A stretch of 64,000 nt of DNA. It comes from Cheiracanthium punctorium. Taxonomy: Eukaryota; Arthropoda; Arachnida; Araneae; Cheiracanthiidae. Position 1 is the stretch's first letter; every line of letters begins with the position of its first letter. Both the position numbers and the translations under genes were made by a program. Positions 46,231-56,241 of the stretch are shown here, one piece after another. Location: contig JAWZYV010017493.1 in assembly GCA_038373885.1 (NCBI GenBank), positions 992,001 to 1,056,000 on the forward strand, in the 5' to 3' direction. The notes under the pieces are model-generated. The model ran no database searches and was not told the DNA's origin. It worked only from the letters and a program-made list of their open reading frames with translations.

Positions 46231-49200
46231 TCACACAACATTATGATCAGTAGCACCATATGGAGCTAAACGATTAATGTGGATGACTTTCGGTTTTGAA
46301 TTGGACGACTTCTGGACTCTGTAGATAACGTCGTTCAATTTCTTGACAACTATATAAGGTCCTTCCCAGTTCTGTTGCAACTTAGGACTCAGACCTCTCC
46401 TTCGTTTCGGGTTATACAGCCAAACTTGATCACCCTCCTTAAATTGATGATTCGTTGCTTTGGCATCGTAACGAATCTTCATTCGGTCACTCGCCAAATT
46501 GATTCGCTCTCTGGCAAACGAATGAACTCTTTCTAATCGTGCTTCTAAATTACTCATGTAATCATTCCGTGAGGAGGGCGTATCACATGGTCGTCCGAAA
46601 ACAATATCACTGGGTAATCGAAGAGAACGGCCGAACAACATCTCTGATGGAGAATATCCGGTCGTCTCATGAACCGCACTTCTGTAAGCCAGGAGGAACA
46701 GTGGCAAATATGCATCCCAGTCGGTTTGATTCTTCGAAACAAATATTGATAGATGATTCAAAATTGTTCGATTGTGCCTCTCGACCATGCCATCGGACTC
46801 GGGATGTAACGGTGTTGTTCGAGTCTTTGTGATTCCCAAATATTCGCAGAGTTCCTAAAATAGTGCTGAATTAAAATTTGTACCTTGATCCGAATGTAAC
46901 ATCATAGGCACTCCGTAATAAGAGATCCAGTTTCTAACGAGTTCTTCAGCTACCGTTGAAGCTTCCTGATTCGGGATGGCAATCGCTTCTGGCCATTTGG
47001 TGAAGTAATCCATCAGGACTAAGACGTATCGATTGCCTTTCGATGTTGTAGGCAGGGGTCCTAGGATATCTAAAGCCACTCTTTCGAAAGGCGCGCCAAC
47101 ATTATAGAGCTGCAAACGACCCTTGGTTTTTATTTTAGGTCCTTTCTGGGCACCGCAATCGTGGCATTCTCTACACCATTTTTCAACATCGGCGCGAAGT
47201 CAATCCCAATAAAATCGCTCCCTGGTTCTATTTAACGTCTTCATCACTCCAAAATGTCCTCCACTTGCACTATCATGAATCTTCCTCAGAACCTCTGGAA
47301 TTCTGCTACATGGGAGAATTAATTGCCATCGGCTTGATCTTCCGTCATCGCTCTCCCATTTCCGATATAAAATACCGTCCTTAAGATGTAAAGAATCCCA
47401 AAGAGCCCAGTATCTCTTTGTAGCGGGACTCTTTGGCGCGATCTCTTGCCAAGACGGGCGATCCGCGGAATTTAGTTTCGTCTCCAAAATTGGGCTAATA
47501 TTGGAATCTTCTAACTATGCTCTCTGTATTTCACTCGAAGCTCAACGATCTACAGTCGTTGCAGTCAAAACCTTCACGAAAGTATCCGTCTCCGTCCCGT
47601 ACTTTTTCTCGGCATTCATGCAGTGTTTGCAGTCCCCTTTACAAGGTCGTCTGGAGAGAGCGTCTGCATTTCCGTGCGAAGTTCCTTTGCGATGCTCGAT
47701 TTCGAACTCATACTCCTGCAGCCTTTGGATCTAGCGAGCTATCTGACCTTCAGGTTCTTTAAAATTCAAAAGCCATCTCAAGGAAGCATGAGTCCGGAGA
47801 AGAAATTTCCGTCCATAGAGGTAGTGATGGAAATGCTCAATAGATTTAACAATAGCCAGTAATTCCTTCCGAGTGACACAATAATTCCTCTCTGGCTCAC
47901 CCAAGCTCTTTCTGAAGTAAGCTATGACACTTTCACCGTTTTCTGTTTTCTGTGAAAGCACGGCTCCTATCCCTTCATTACTGGCATCTGTATCCAAGAT
48001 AAAGTCTTTGTCAGTCCGGGGATATGTCAAAATAGGAGACGTCGTTAACGCCTGCTTTAAACTAATGAACGATTTCTCGCATTCTTCTGTCCAATTAAAA
48101 CTTGCTTGGGCTTCAGTCAATTTATGTAAAGGTCTTGCTATTGTTGAGAAATTTCTTACAAAACGGCGATAATAGGTGCACAGTCCGAGAAAACTTCGCA
48201 GTTCATGTACCGTTTCCGGACGAGGCCAATCGACAACCGCTTTAACTTTTTGTGGATCAGTCTTAACTCCGTCTGCAGAAATAACGTGACCAAGATAAGT
48301 AACTTCCTTACGTAAAAATTTGCACTTCTTCGGGTTTAGTTTAAGGTTAGCATTTTGTAATCTAAGAAACACTTTACGAATATTATTTAAATGTTCTTCA
48401 AACGTTTTGCCCACTATAATAATGTCATCTAAATATACTAATCAGGCCTCAGATGAAAGTCCACGTAATACAGTTTCCATTAGTCTTTCAAAAGTAGCGG
48501 GGGCATTGCAAAGACCTAAAGGCATTACCTTAAAGTGCCAGAGTCCTTGTCCGGTGGTAAAAGCTGTCTTTTCTTTATCTTCAGGTCGGATTTCGACTTG
48601 CCAATACCCGCTCTTTAAGTCCAACGTAGAGAACCACTGGCTTCCATTCAAAGCATCTAAAGTGTCATCTATTCGCGGGAGGGGATAGCAGTCTTTCCTC
48701 GTAATATCGTTGAGTTTCCGATAGTCGACACAGAAACATGTCGATCCGTCCTTCTTTTTAACAAGAACGATTGGTGACGCCCAAGGCCCCGACGATTCCT
48801 CTATTATGCCACCGTCCACTATTTCTTTAATCAGGCGTTCAGCTTCCTCTTTCTTTGCAAGAGGCAAACGCCTTGGATACTGCTTGATTGGTGGATGATC
48901 ACCTGTATTAATTTTATGTTGTGTCACATTGCAGTGGCCCACATCGGCGTCACCGGTAGAGAATAAATTTTGGAATTCCTGGAGTAATTTTTGCACTGCT
49001 ATTCGCTGCTCCTTACTAAGTCCTTCAAGATTCTCAAGCATTAGTTGAAAATGATGACTATTAGAATATCCCTGAGGAGTCCCGAACAGATCTTCTCTTC
49101 CAGACTCTCCTGTCTGAAAGACATCTTTGACATATCTTCTTTCAGACTGTCTTGACCCAAAGACATCTTTGACACATCTTCTTTCAGACTGTCTTGACCC

Positions 49201-49283
49201 AAAGACATCTTTTCTTTCATATCTAACATCATAGCAAACAGTTTTTCCATTTTGTCTTCCATGGCTGCTCTGGTTATTGGCAT
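46231..49283 (-). pseudogene. Gypsy gag-pol relic: six stops in pol, gag/protease deletion
   Basis: Coding begins with a gag N-terminus at 49283 (MPITRAAMEDKMEKLFAMM) carrying three MSLGQDSLKED-like repeats. Near 49050 it passes, in another frame, straight into pol. From there to 46231 one frame contains the reverse transcriptase (about 48880-48250, YLDD near 48430), RNase H (about 48000-47660), the integrase zinc-binding part (H-H-C-C, about 47290-47150), the integrase core with DILGPLP, HSDQGTNF and E of MVERHN (about 47075-46780) and a C-terminal GPY-type segment with HINRLAPY. Stops interrupt that frame at 48442, 47731, 47542, 47515, 47200 and 46855. I see no frameshift within pol. Zinc knuckle and protease are missing. 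Confidence 0.92.
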
Positions 49284-49298
49284 TCAAACAGATCCAGA

Positions 49299-49316
49299 TC
49301 CCACTTCCTGACACCA
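49299..49316 (-). other. Primer-binding site of the second Gypsy element
   Basis: On the minus strand TGGTGTCAGGAAGTGGGA directly follows the LTR after one base. It matches the site at 3325-3342 apart from one inserted base, which could weaken tRNA pairing. Confidence 0.72.
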
Positions 49317-49317
49317 A

Positions 49318-49764
49318 TGTTACGAAAATCGCCAAGTGGGTGTATTTTGAAACAGTCCAATCAGCACAGTAAACAAAAATAACAGTTTATTCACGGCTCG
49401 CAGCACAATAGCTCAAAATAATACAAGAAACTTTAAAATGCGCTAACAAAATTCATAAATAAGCACAACAATAACACTATTCATTTCACAGAATCAACCG
49501 TGCGCTTCAAAGTAGAGATGATGACGTCACCAGAATTGTCGAGAAATTTCTGGAACAATCTTCAAATTGAAATACGGGCTCGAGACATGAAATTTCTAGA
49601 AGCCGCCATTTGTCGCCAAAGTCGCCAAATCCGTCGCCAAGTCGCCAAGTTTGCCGCCAAGACTACAGGGTTAGCATTATCAGAGGACCGCTATTATGCC
49701 TGCAAAACTAGTTTCACGGCGGCGCATGCGATACGGGAGCAAATTAAGTTATTATTTCGCAACA
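49318..49764 (-). mobile_element. 5' LTR of the second Gypsy element, promoter deleted
   Basis: 447 bp with the same ends as the left LTR. A ~46-bp segment present at about 45927-45972 in the left LTR is missing here, at the junction near 49513. That segment contains the TATA box and the TCAGTT initiator, so the LTR that should start transcription has no core promoter. It has a longer run of cgccaa-type repeats (about 49610-49660). Confidence 0.9.
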
Positions 49765-49997
49765 ATATATATATATTTTACAAGTGCATTTTTCAGTTAT
49801 CATTCCGTTTTACTTTTGCCTATTGCTTTTTACTTTTTCAGCATTATCAGTTATTAATTTTGCTGATTTTGCATTCATCCTCTTATTTATTAGCACTAGG
49901 GTGCTATTTCGTTCAGTCTCAGATTTTTGTCTACGCCCCTTTGTATATATGATTTGTAGTGAGGTTTTGTAGACATGAACTGTCACGGTGAAGATCT
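49765..49997. other. Spacer between Gypsy element and SINE
   Basis: AT-rich, beginning with a short TA tract next to the LTR. Nothing recognised. Confidence 0.5.
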
Positions 49998-50010
49998 TTC
50001 AAATGTGTTT

Positions 50011-50308
50011 TATTTATTTATTTGCCAGGAGAGGAAGCTCGCGTCACTGAATGTGTCGCTTAGAGCTACATATACGTCCTTCCCGTAATTTCCAGCCACA
50101 ATTTGGAACCTCATCAGAAGGTGGGGGACTTCTGAATATTGGCACCCCTCGGAAACTGCTAGCGACCGCCGAGAGGACTTTCGGAACCACGGATTTAACG
50201 TGCACGTACACCGCATGTACACGGTGGTCTTTAGTGGTACGCCGGTATCGAACCCACAACCTTCCGGTTACGAGACCAACGCCTTAACCACTGGGCTACC
50301 ACGGCCCC
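50011..50308 (-). mobile_element. tRNA-derived SINE with 13-bp target duplication
   Basis: Read on the minus strand it starts GGGGCCGTGGTAGCCCAGTG, with a Pol III A-box (TAGCCCAGTGG), and has a B-box GGTTCGATACC about 40 bases on. The first ~75 bases are tRNA-like. The body ends in an (AAAT)n-type tail. The flanks carry the perfect 13-bp duplication ttcaaatgtgttt (49998-50010 and 50309-50321). Complete head, tail and intact duplication mark a full-length and fairly recent LINE-mobilised insertion. The tRNA-like head is not a functional tRNA gene, because it has no proper acceptor 3' half. Confidence 0.92.
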
Positions 50309-50321
50309 TTCAAATGTGTTT

Positions 50322-50459
50322 GCCTTATAACGCGGAGGTTGAGGGTTGGGTGGGGGGAAAGTCGCACAAGGTTTGCAATTTTTGATAATTGATCGCCACA
50401 TTTGGCGCCTAAAAATAACTTCAAAACCAAAATAAGCTTGGCGACATCTGCCGAATTTG
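50322..50459. other. Spacer with degraded LTR-like palindrome
   Basis: Includes cgccacatttggcgcctaaa near 50392-50411, a degraded version of the palindrome in the left-edge LTR (4015-4033), with similar following bases. It may be a scrap of a related LTR. Confidence 0.5.
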
Positions 50460-51690
50460 GCTAAAAACTAGAAAATTATACTTAGAATATGCCTGGCGAA
50501 AGTTATAAAATAGTGTTAGTAGGCGATTTTAAAATAGATTTTAATTCGAAATATGTGTTTTATGGAACAAGAAAGGCAAACACGGCACACTCATGGATTA
50601 TGATGCCCATTCCAAACAGCATTTAAAATGGTGAAGTATAGTTGGAATATGCTTGGCAGAGATTGTAAAACAGTTTCAGTAGCGATTTTAAGATGATTTC
50701 GATTCCAAAGATGTGTTTTTTGAAACAAGGAAGAGTTGATTCCTATTTTAACGCGCACCCCACTTCTCCCCAACCTCTAAAAAATCGCCGCACGTTGGTG
50801 AGATTTCTAGTTATGGGTCTCTAGGAGTTATGCACAAGTTTTAATGCTTCCAAAGGAACAAGGTGAAAACGAAAGTGAACATATTAGCGATAAACGTACC
50901 ATTTAAAGAATTTGAAGAATTTTAATTGTTGAAACTGCATTAACTGACAACCCAAATAAATAAATGAACAAATAAGTAATGCTGTATTTACATGTTGTTC
51001 CAAATCACCATTTTTAAATTACGATTGCCACATAAATACAAAAAGTCGTCATGGTAACTGAATATGTATATTTATCACCACCTTGGCAGGGTGGGAGGAT
51101 TAAAGTAGGAATCAACCAACTAAAGTGAACAAATTAGCGATAAATCACCAGTTAAGGAATTTAAAGACACTTAATTATTAAAAGTACATTAATTGGCAAC
51201 CCTAAATAAATATATCAATAATAAAATGCTGTACTTACATGTTGTTTCAAATCGCTATTTAAATTCTAAACTACGGTTGCCACATAAATACAAAAAATCT
51301 TCGTATTAACTGCATACGTTTAATTATCGCCACCTTGGAGAGAGTCGGGGCGTGAAAGTAGAAATCAACCCAAGAAAGACAAACAAGGCACACTCATGGA
51401 TTATGATGCACATTCCAAATGGTATTTAAAACGCTGAAGTACAGTTGGAATATGCTTGGCGAAGATTGTAAAACAGTATTAGTAGGCGATTTGAGGATAG
51501 ATTTCGATTCCAAAGATGTGTTTAATGGAACAAGGGAGAAAAATACGGCACACTCATGAATATGATACACTTTCCAACTTAATGGAATAAGGAAAGAAAA
51601 TAGGGCAGACGCATGGATCATGATGCGCTTTACATATATAACATTTTAAGGTGTATTTAAAATCTGAAAGTGCTTCAGATTTTCTCACTT
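50460..51690. repeat. Diverged tandem/segmental repeat array
   Basis: Two unit types alternate. Type A (landmarks ttggaatatgcttggc, ttgtaaaacagt, ttccaaagatgtgttt, gcacactcatg) occurs at about 50480-50580, 50581-50745 and 51380-51540, with a variant tail at 51541-51690. Type B (gtgaaca-attagcgataaa, ttacatgttgtt, cgattgccacataaataca, caccttgg) occurs as tandem copies at about 50869-51117 and 51118-51372. A further type-A tail recurs at 53325-53470. Short paralogous minus-strand frames (50591-50773 and 51394-51621, sharing a SIFQLYF segment) follow from the repetition and look non-coding. Confidence 0.8.
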
Positions 51691-52142
51691 TTTTTGTTGT
51701 TTATTTTTCTTACATTTTCCAGTTCTTTAGAATGACACATTCCATTTATCTTAGTTTGTTTTATTATATGCTTTAAATTTGTATTCAAGTAGGTTTGTTC
51801 AGCTACACTGGAGAGAGGAAGATTATACCTGTCTTCCTAAAACACATGTAACTTACATTATTTTACTTTTTTATAAAAAAATTACTCTACTCTTATAACA
51901 CACTCCATCTACTATAATGAGGGACGTAGCCTATACAGCTCTCTTACAGAAGATTACAAAATAATTATGGTAGATTAACAATTATGGGCAAAGATTAAAA
52001 GAAATACTCCAGTGTTTCATTCGCATTGAACTTACAGTTCGCATTTCAATGTTGAGGAGCAAAGGTGGGTCCAGAACAGGAAACGTTTCCCTTTCATCTC
52101 CGAAACGATGGTAGCAAAATATTACTTATTCGCATTTCTGTA
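51691..52142. other. No gene recognised
   Basis: AT-rich spacer. No repeat ends, RNA gene or coding motif seen. Confidence 0.5.
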
Positions 52143-52535
52143 GGCCCGACCAGTGGCCGAGCGCATAACACTCTCTCTGTGCCAGGTTCAAACTCAGCTC
52201 ACGTCCGTCGACCTAGCCGTTCGGAGTTTCCTGTGGTTTTCTCCGAAATTTCTTGTAAATGCGGGTTAGGACCACTCAAAATGACCCCCATAGAGAGCAA
52301 AACCCACTTCCTTCAGCCTAGATCCCTTGAGTACAGGGGCGTAGCCAGAAATTCTTCATAGGGGGGGTTACGACTACTACAACTCATATATATGCATACG
52401 TGTGTGTGATAATGTAGTGAACAATATACATTTTGTATGGCAAAAATTTCTCATGGGGGGGGGTTATGACCCCCTACCCCCCCCTTGGCTACGCCCCTGC
52501 TTGAGTAGATAATCGGCCGTAATCCCGCAAATCAA
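52143..52535 (+). mobile_element. tRNA-derived SINE, interrupted by a hAT MITE
   Basis: Begins ggcccgaccagtggccgag with an A-box-like TGGCCGAGCGC (52154-52164) and a B-box GGTTCAAACTC (52185-52195) about 30 bases apart. The body (ttttctccgaaat, gggttaggacc) and the end cggccgtaatccc match the truncated copy at 6806-6928. Without the insertion at 52334-52499 and its duplicated 8-mer it would be about 220 bp. No target duplication was found for the SINE itself. Confidence 0.85.
52334..52499. mobile_element. hAT-type MITE nested in a SINE
   Basis: Starts CAGGGGCGTAGCCAG and ends with the complement CTTGGCTACGCCCCTG. The flanking 8-bp duplication cttgagta is perfect (52326-52333 and 52500-52507). 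Same end type as the element at 5724-5860, with the same G and C runs inside the ends. It inserted after the SINE. Confidence 0.93.
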
Positions 52536-52773
52536 ATAAAATCGTAGTTCAGTAGTATATGTTTAAATAAAACTGTGTTTGAAAGCGTTTTATAATCAAT
52601 GGTTTCGACATGATTAGCCTTTGTTGTTCTAACTGATATAGATTAAAGTCATTAATCGACGTCAGTTCTAGGGAATTTTATAATTACTGTTTCAAATGCC
52701 AATGCTTCCAAATTAATGAACACTGAGAGAACATTTTTGAGGACTGTAAAGTCAATTGCAACTGGGCATAAAA
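52536..52773. other. Spacer
   Basis: AT-rich DNA between the SINE and a Helitron-like end. Nothing recognised. Confidence 0.45.
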
Positions 52774-52937
52774 TCCTACTAATACATAAATGCCAATGTT
52801 TATTACTCTTTCACCCTGAAATCGTTCGACGGCTTTGGATGAAATTTGGAATAAAGACAGTTAAAGTCTTGGATTAATATATAGGCTACTTTTTTATCGC
52901 GCGAAAAAAAAAAAAAAACACTGTTCCTATATTATAC

Positions 52938-52966
<29 letters not shown>
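52938..52966. repeat. Poly-A run
   Basis: A homopolymer of about 29 A, preceded by a shorter A run at 52904-52918. Length may be inaccurate in the assembly. Confidence 0.95.
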
Positions 52967-52969
<3 letters not shown>

Positions 52970-53583
52970 CCCTATTTTTTATATAAAAAAATGGAAAACA
53001 ATCGAATTTTTATTTTACAGAGACGCCAACAGATGGCGCACACTTCAAGTTGTTCTGCAGCATTTAATATACATTTGTAAGAAACCCACTGTATCACGTG
53101 ACTGATGCTCTATCATCGTTAAATGATGTTAAAATAATGACTAAACGTCATTTTATCGTCTGCTACGCCGGACTTGGATAAAGAATACACCTGAATATGT
53201 TTTTGAAACTTTCATTCAATTCTGATTGTGCATTTTTCTGCGCTGCTTTTTCCCATTCTCTTTCTATCGTATTACATCCAGAAAAGGATGTTAGAAACAT
53301 CAATTTTAATTTTGTTTAATCACGCTCATGAATAATGATACACTTTCCAACTTAATGGAATAAAGAAAGAAAATAAGGAAGACGCATGGATTATGATACG
53401 CTTTTAATATATAGCACTTTAGTGCGTATTTAAAATCTGAAAGTGTTTCAGGTTTTCTTACTTTTTTTTTTCTCTTTCCGTTTTTAGATAACGGGCAATA
53501 TATCCAGAAGCTCTTCAGGTAGGACGAAAATAATTTGTACCTTTTTGTAGTTTTTTATCACTAAACCATCTTATTTTTCTAAC

Positions 53584-53737
53584 CAGGGACGGCCCGACAC
53601 GGTAAACAAGGTAAGCATCGTATCGGGGCGCCGGCTTCGAAGGGACGTCATTTCGAACTCAAAAACTAAGTAGAGCATAAAAGGGGGCGTCTTTTTTACG
53701 TTAAAAGGGGGCGCCACTTACCTAACGGCCGCCCCTG
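53584..53737. mobile_element. hAT-type MITE with near-perfect 8-bp duplication
   Basis: Starts CAGGGACGGCCCG and ends with the complement of CAGGGGCGGCCGTTAG. Flanking 8-mers tttctaac (53576-53583) and tttgtaac (53738-53745) differ at one base. It is 154 bp and non-coding. A second CAGGG-type family, distinct in sequence from the gggcgtagcc MITEs. Confidence 0.85.
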
Positions 53738-53845
53738 TTTGTAACCATCTTAATTTTAAATTCCATTCAGAATCTGAGTGATTTCAGTGCCAAGGAAGCC
53801 GGTGTGAAACAAAAACCAGCAGGCGGAACAAGCGAACCAGCTAGT

Positions 53846-54531
53846 CGCCGGAGGCGGCTAGTTTTATTATATATAAAAACGAAAAGTCTTTTACTAATTT
53901 TATTATATATAAACCCGAAAAGAGAGAGAGAGTCTTTTACTAATTTTACTTCTTTATCTTTCTGACATAAAACATTTCAGGCCTGAAGACTTCAAACTAT
54001 CTTAATATCCTTACCCGAGGATAAACATTTACATACAACCACGTCAGACATGAGCACTGTTTGTCTAATTACATTTTACTTATGGTAATATGAAGAGAAA
54101 ATTACCAACGGCATATTATACTGTTAGATAGTACAAATGCTACTTATTTCTACATGCTTCATCAATCATAAAGTGAAAAGCATTGTCAAAATTCAATTTG
54201 AATACTTCTCTAAATTGCGTGTGGTCTATTTTTTAATTCGAGAAAATATTTTTCTTGGCTTGATTTGAATAAGAGATAAACGCTACTCATTTTTGAAAAC
54301 ATACAAGTTTTCTCCAGATATATTCTGACGATCGGTTTTCTTATTTTCATTGAGTGTACAATAATTCAGTGACTGAATTACTTATTCACCCACTGCAAAA
54401 TTACGCTGTATTTTAAAAAGGGAATTTTTTAAAAATTCTCATTGCATTGCACAAGGTAGCTTTATGCATGCCAGAGATTAATATAGTCGACTATATTTTA
54501 TTTAGCCACAGTTGCTTCCCGGTTTGGGTCT
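53846..54531. other. No gene recognised; short tandem duplication
   Basis: A ~40-bp phrase (ttttattatatataaa, cgaaaag, tcttttactaa) is duplicated at about 53862-53945. The rest is AT-rich and unremarkable. Confidence 0.5.
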
Positions 54532-55049
54532 TTAACACTTTGAGGCGCAACCCATTCCCAATGCTGAAAAAAAGGCAGCCGTTGCCATCGCTCAACTTAA
54601 ATACCAGTAAGATGGCGGACGATCAAAACGTTCATCGCGTGTCACAGATCTAGAGACCCTTTTATGACGCAGCTGGCTGTGCGGCAGCCAGCCAGCTGTC
54701 GTAAAAAAAGGGTCTCTAGATCTGTGGCACGCGATGAACGTTTCGATCGTCCGCCATCTTGCTCGTAGTTAAGTCGAGCGATGGCAACGGCTGCCCTTTT
54801 TTCAGCCTTGCGCAACCTATCCAGCTGTTCTCGCATTTTTCCATATTTCAGCAGATGTCAGTGCTGTTGAAAGTAATCGTGACAATTTTTTTACGGGAAA
54901 TGGAGCGCTAAAAAGTAAAGCATTCTCGTGGAGCGATGTCACCCACCACTATTTTTATAGAAATCAAATCTATTCTTCGTGACTGGCAACAGTCAAAACG
55001 TTAGAGTTTGGTGTTCCCAGAGCAGGACCACTGTGCGTTAAAGGGTTAA
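54532..55049 (-). mobile_element. TTAA-flanked MITE, copy 5 (longest, full hairpin)
   Basis: Bounded by TTAA at 54532-54535 and 55046-55049. Reading from the left: GCGCAACCCATTCCCAATGC, then a long hairpin with arms at about 54562-54680 and 54690-54805 (each with cgttgccatcgctc, gatggcggacgatc and atctagagaccct motifs), then the unpaired half with tcagtgctgttgaaa, ttacgggaaatgg, ttcgtgactggcaac and gtttggtgttcccag, ending GTGCGTTAAAGGGTTAA. At 518 bp it is the most complete copy and defines the family. No coding capacity. Confidence 0.92.
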
Positions 55050-55174
55050 GTGCTTCAATTGTGGTCTTGTATGGGTGCGCGGTCATTGAGCTACACGGAG
55101 AGCATTAGACAATAATATCCATGCGAGTAAATAACGCGGATTCAAAAGAAAATGTGTGTACGAAGAGGATAGTG

Positions 55175-55793
55175 CAAGGATAGGGAAATGGCGGCCCGCG
55201 GGCCAAATCCGGCTTGCGACGTGATTTGGTCCGGCCGCTAAATTGACCACTGTAAAAGTTTAGTTTTATGTTAGCTAACTAAATCACTCGGAAAACGTGT
55301 TCAACAGAAGATTTGGAGATTTAAAAAAGATATAAGGTGACTTACAAATATTTTCTTTGGTATTCACTGTAAATTGCGAGGAGATTCAAGCCGAACTTGA
55401 AATAATTCAGTTACAATGCAACGATTCTCTAAAGTAGCTGTTTAACAAAGCTTGGTTTCTACAAAAGTTTACCGAAGTCTCGATCCCCAATTTGATAAAA
55501 CACGCTGAGAAAATTATCTCGATGTTTGGGTCTTCATACATCTGCGAACAGGTGTTTACAACAATGAATCTTCGTAAAATCAAAACAGAGGTGACGGACG
55601 AACATTTTGAGAGCGTTTTACGAGTTACTTCTAGTAACTTGGAGCCAAATTTCAATGAGAAGATTAAAGAACAGTCAAAATTTCATTTCATTTCTCGCAC
55701 GGACCCAGTATGTCCAAAGAATAAATTAAAAAATAAATCTATTTGGCCCGCCTAACTATTTTACCCTTTCCTAAATCTATTTCCCTATCCCTG
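55175..55793 (+). mobile_element. Deleted hAT element with perfect 8-bp duplication
   Basis: Starts CAAGGATAGGGAAATGG and ends with the complement ...ATTTCCCTATCCCTG. Flanking 8-mers ggatagtg (55167-55174 and 55794-55801) are identical. GC-rich gcccgcgggcc-type sequence lies inside the left end and ggcccgcc inside the right. Only the last part of the transposase remains (see pseudogene), so it is an internally deleted derivative of an autonomous hAT element. Confidence 0.92.
55392..55755 (+). pseudogene. hAT transposase C-terminal dimerisation domain
   Basis: The frame reads ELEIIQLQCNDSLK, a TAG stop, then FLQKFTEVSIPNLIKHAEKI, SMFGSSYICEQVFTTMNL, then EHFESVLRVTSSNLEPNF and a stop at 55755. 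The F-G-S-x-Y-x-C-E-x-F-x-x-M-N block followed by a H-x-x-S-x-L-R helix is the conserved hAT C-terminal dimerisation region, of the kind found in ZBED/GTF2I-repeat-like hAT proteins. The BED zinc finger and the RNase H-like core are absent. One in-frame stop at about 55434; otherwise the domain is well preserved. Confidence 0.87.
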
Positions 55794-55801
55794 GGATAGT
55801 G

Positions 55802-56241
55802 TAAACGAACAGATTAAAGTAAAAAAGACACCATTTTTCTAATCGCTGCTCATAGAAGCCAAGTCTATTTTTTTAATAAATCTGGAATAATATGCATTAA
55901 TAATAATATGCATTAATTTGTTTTTTAATAGATGAACATCCGTAAGACGCACTTTAAACAGTTACTGCCAACAGATTTTAATGTACCGGAGTTGATTTGT
56001 GTTCTCCCGTAAAAGAACTATTCATGTTATATGTGTAAGTTTCATTGGGGTACATGCTTTGGTGCATAGCTAACAGATCTATACATTTTGTGGAAATCGA
56101 CGTATATTTACGACAGTTAGATTCCGGTGGGATGCACGGATAGGTAAAACGAAATCACATCTGAAATGTTAAGTCTTTTCCAAAAACACTTGCACATAGC
56201 AAAACGAGTGGCTCTCTATTGCTTTTATGCTCTTCCCTGAG
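55802..56241. other. No gene recognised
   Basis: AT-rich spacer between a hAT element and a Helitron-like element. Confidence 0.5.

Larger units (their letters stand above)
45732..49764 (-). mobile_element. Ty3/Gypsy LTR retrotransposon, degenerate, internally deleted
   Basis: Two LTRs (45732-46188 and 49318-49764) enclose about 3.1 kb on the minus strand. A primer-binding site lies one base inside the 5' (right) LTR. A purine tract, AAAGAGGGGAGCAG, lies directly before the 3' (left) LTR, as needed for second-strand priming. The flanks share ATAT on both sides, a possible 4-bp target duplication, but within TA-rich DNA. The internal region codes for a shortened gag joined to pol; the zinc knuckle and protease are missing. 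The protein sequence and the LTR ends relate it to the left-edge element. Confidence 0.93.
52774..53845 (+). mobile_element. Helitron-like non-autonomous element, copy 1
   Basis: The left end TCCTACTAATACATAAATGC and the following ttactctttcaccctgaaa, ggatgaaatttggaat belong to a head type common among arthropod dispersed repeats and shared with 56242. The proposed right end gcgaaccagCTAGT has the CTAG-type terminus of Helitrons and is followed by a small GC-rich hairpin. No helicase/Rep frame is present. It contains a hAT MITE (53584-53737), poly-A runs near 52905-52966 and a piece of the 50-51 kb repeat. Boundaries and class are tentative. Confidence 0.5.

Noticed and set aside
50230..50308. 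tRNA gene on the minus strand
   Set aside because: The tRNA-like head continues into a SINE body and is bracketed by the 13-bp duplication; it is a retroposed SINE head.
50460..51690. Possible CRISPR-like repeat array
   Set aside because: Units are long, diverged and not separated by unique spacers; the DNA is eukaryotic.
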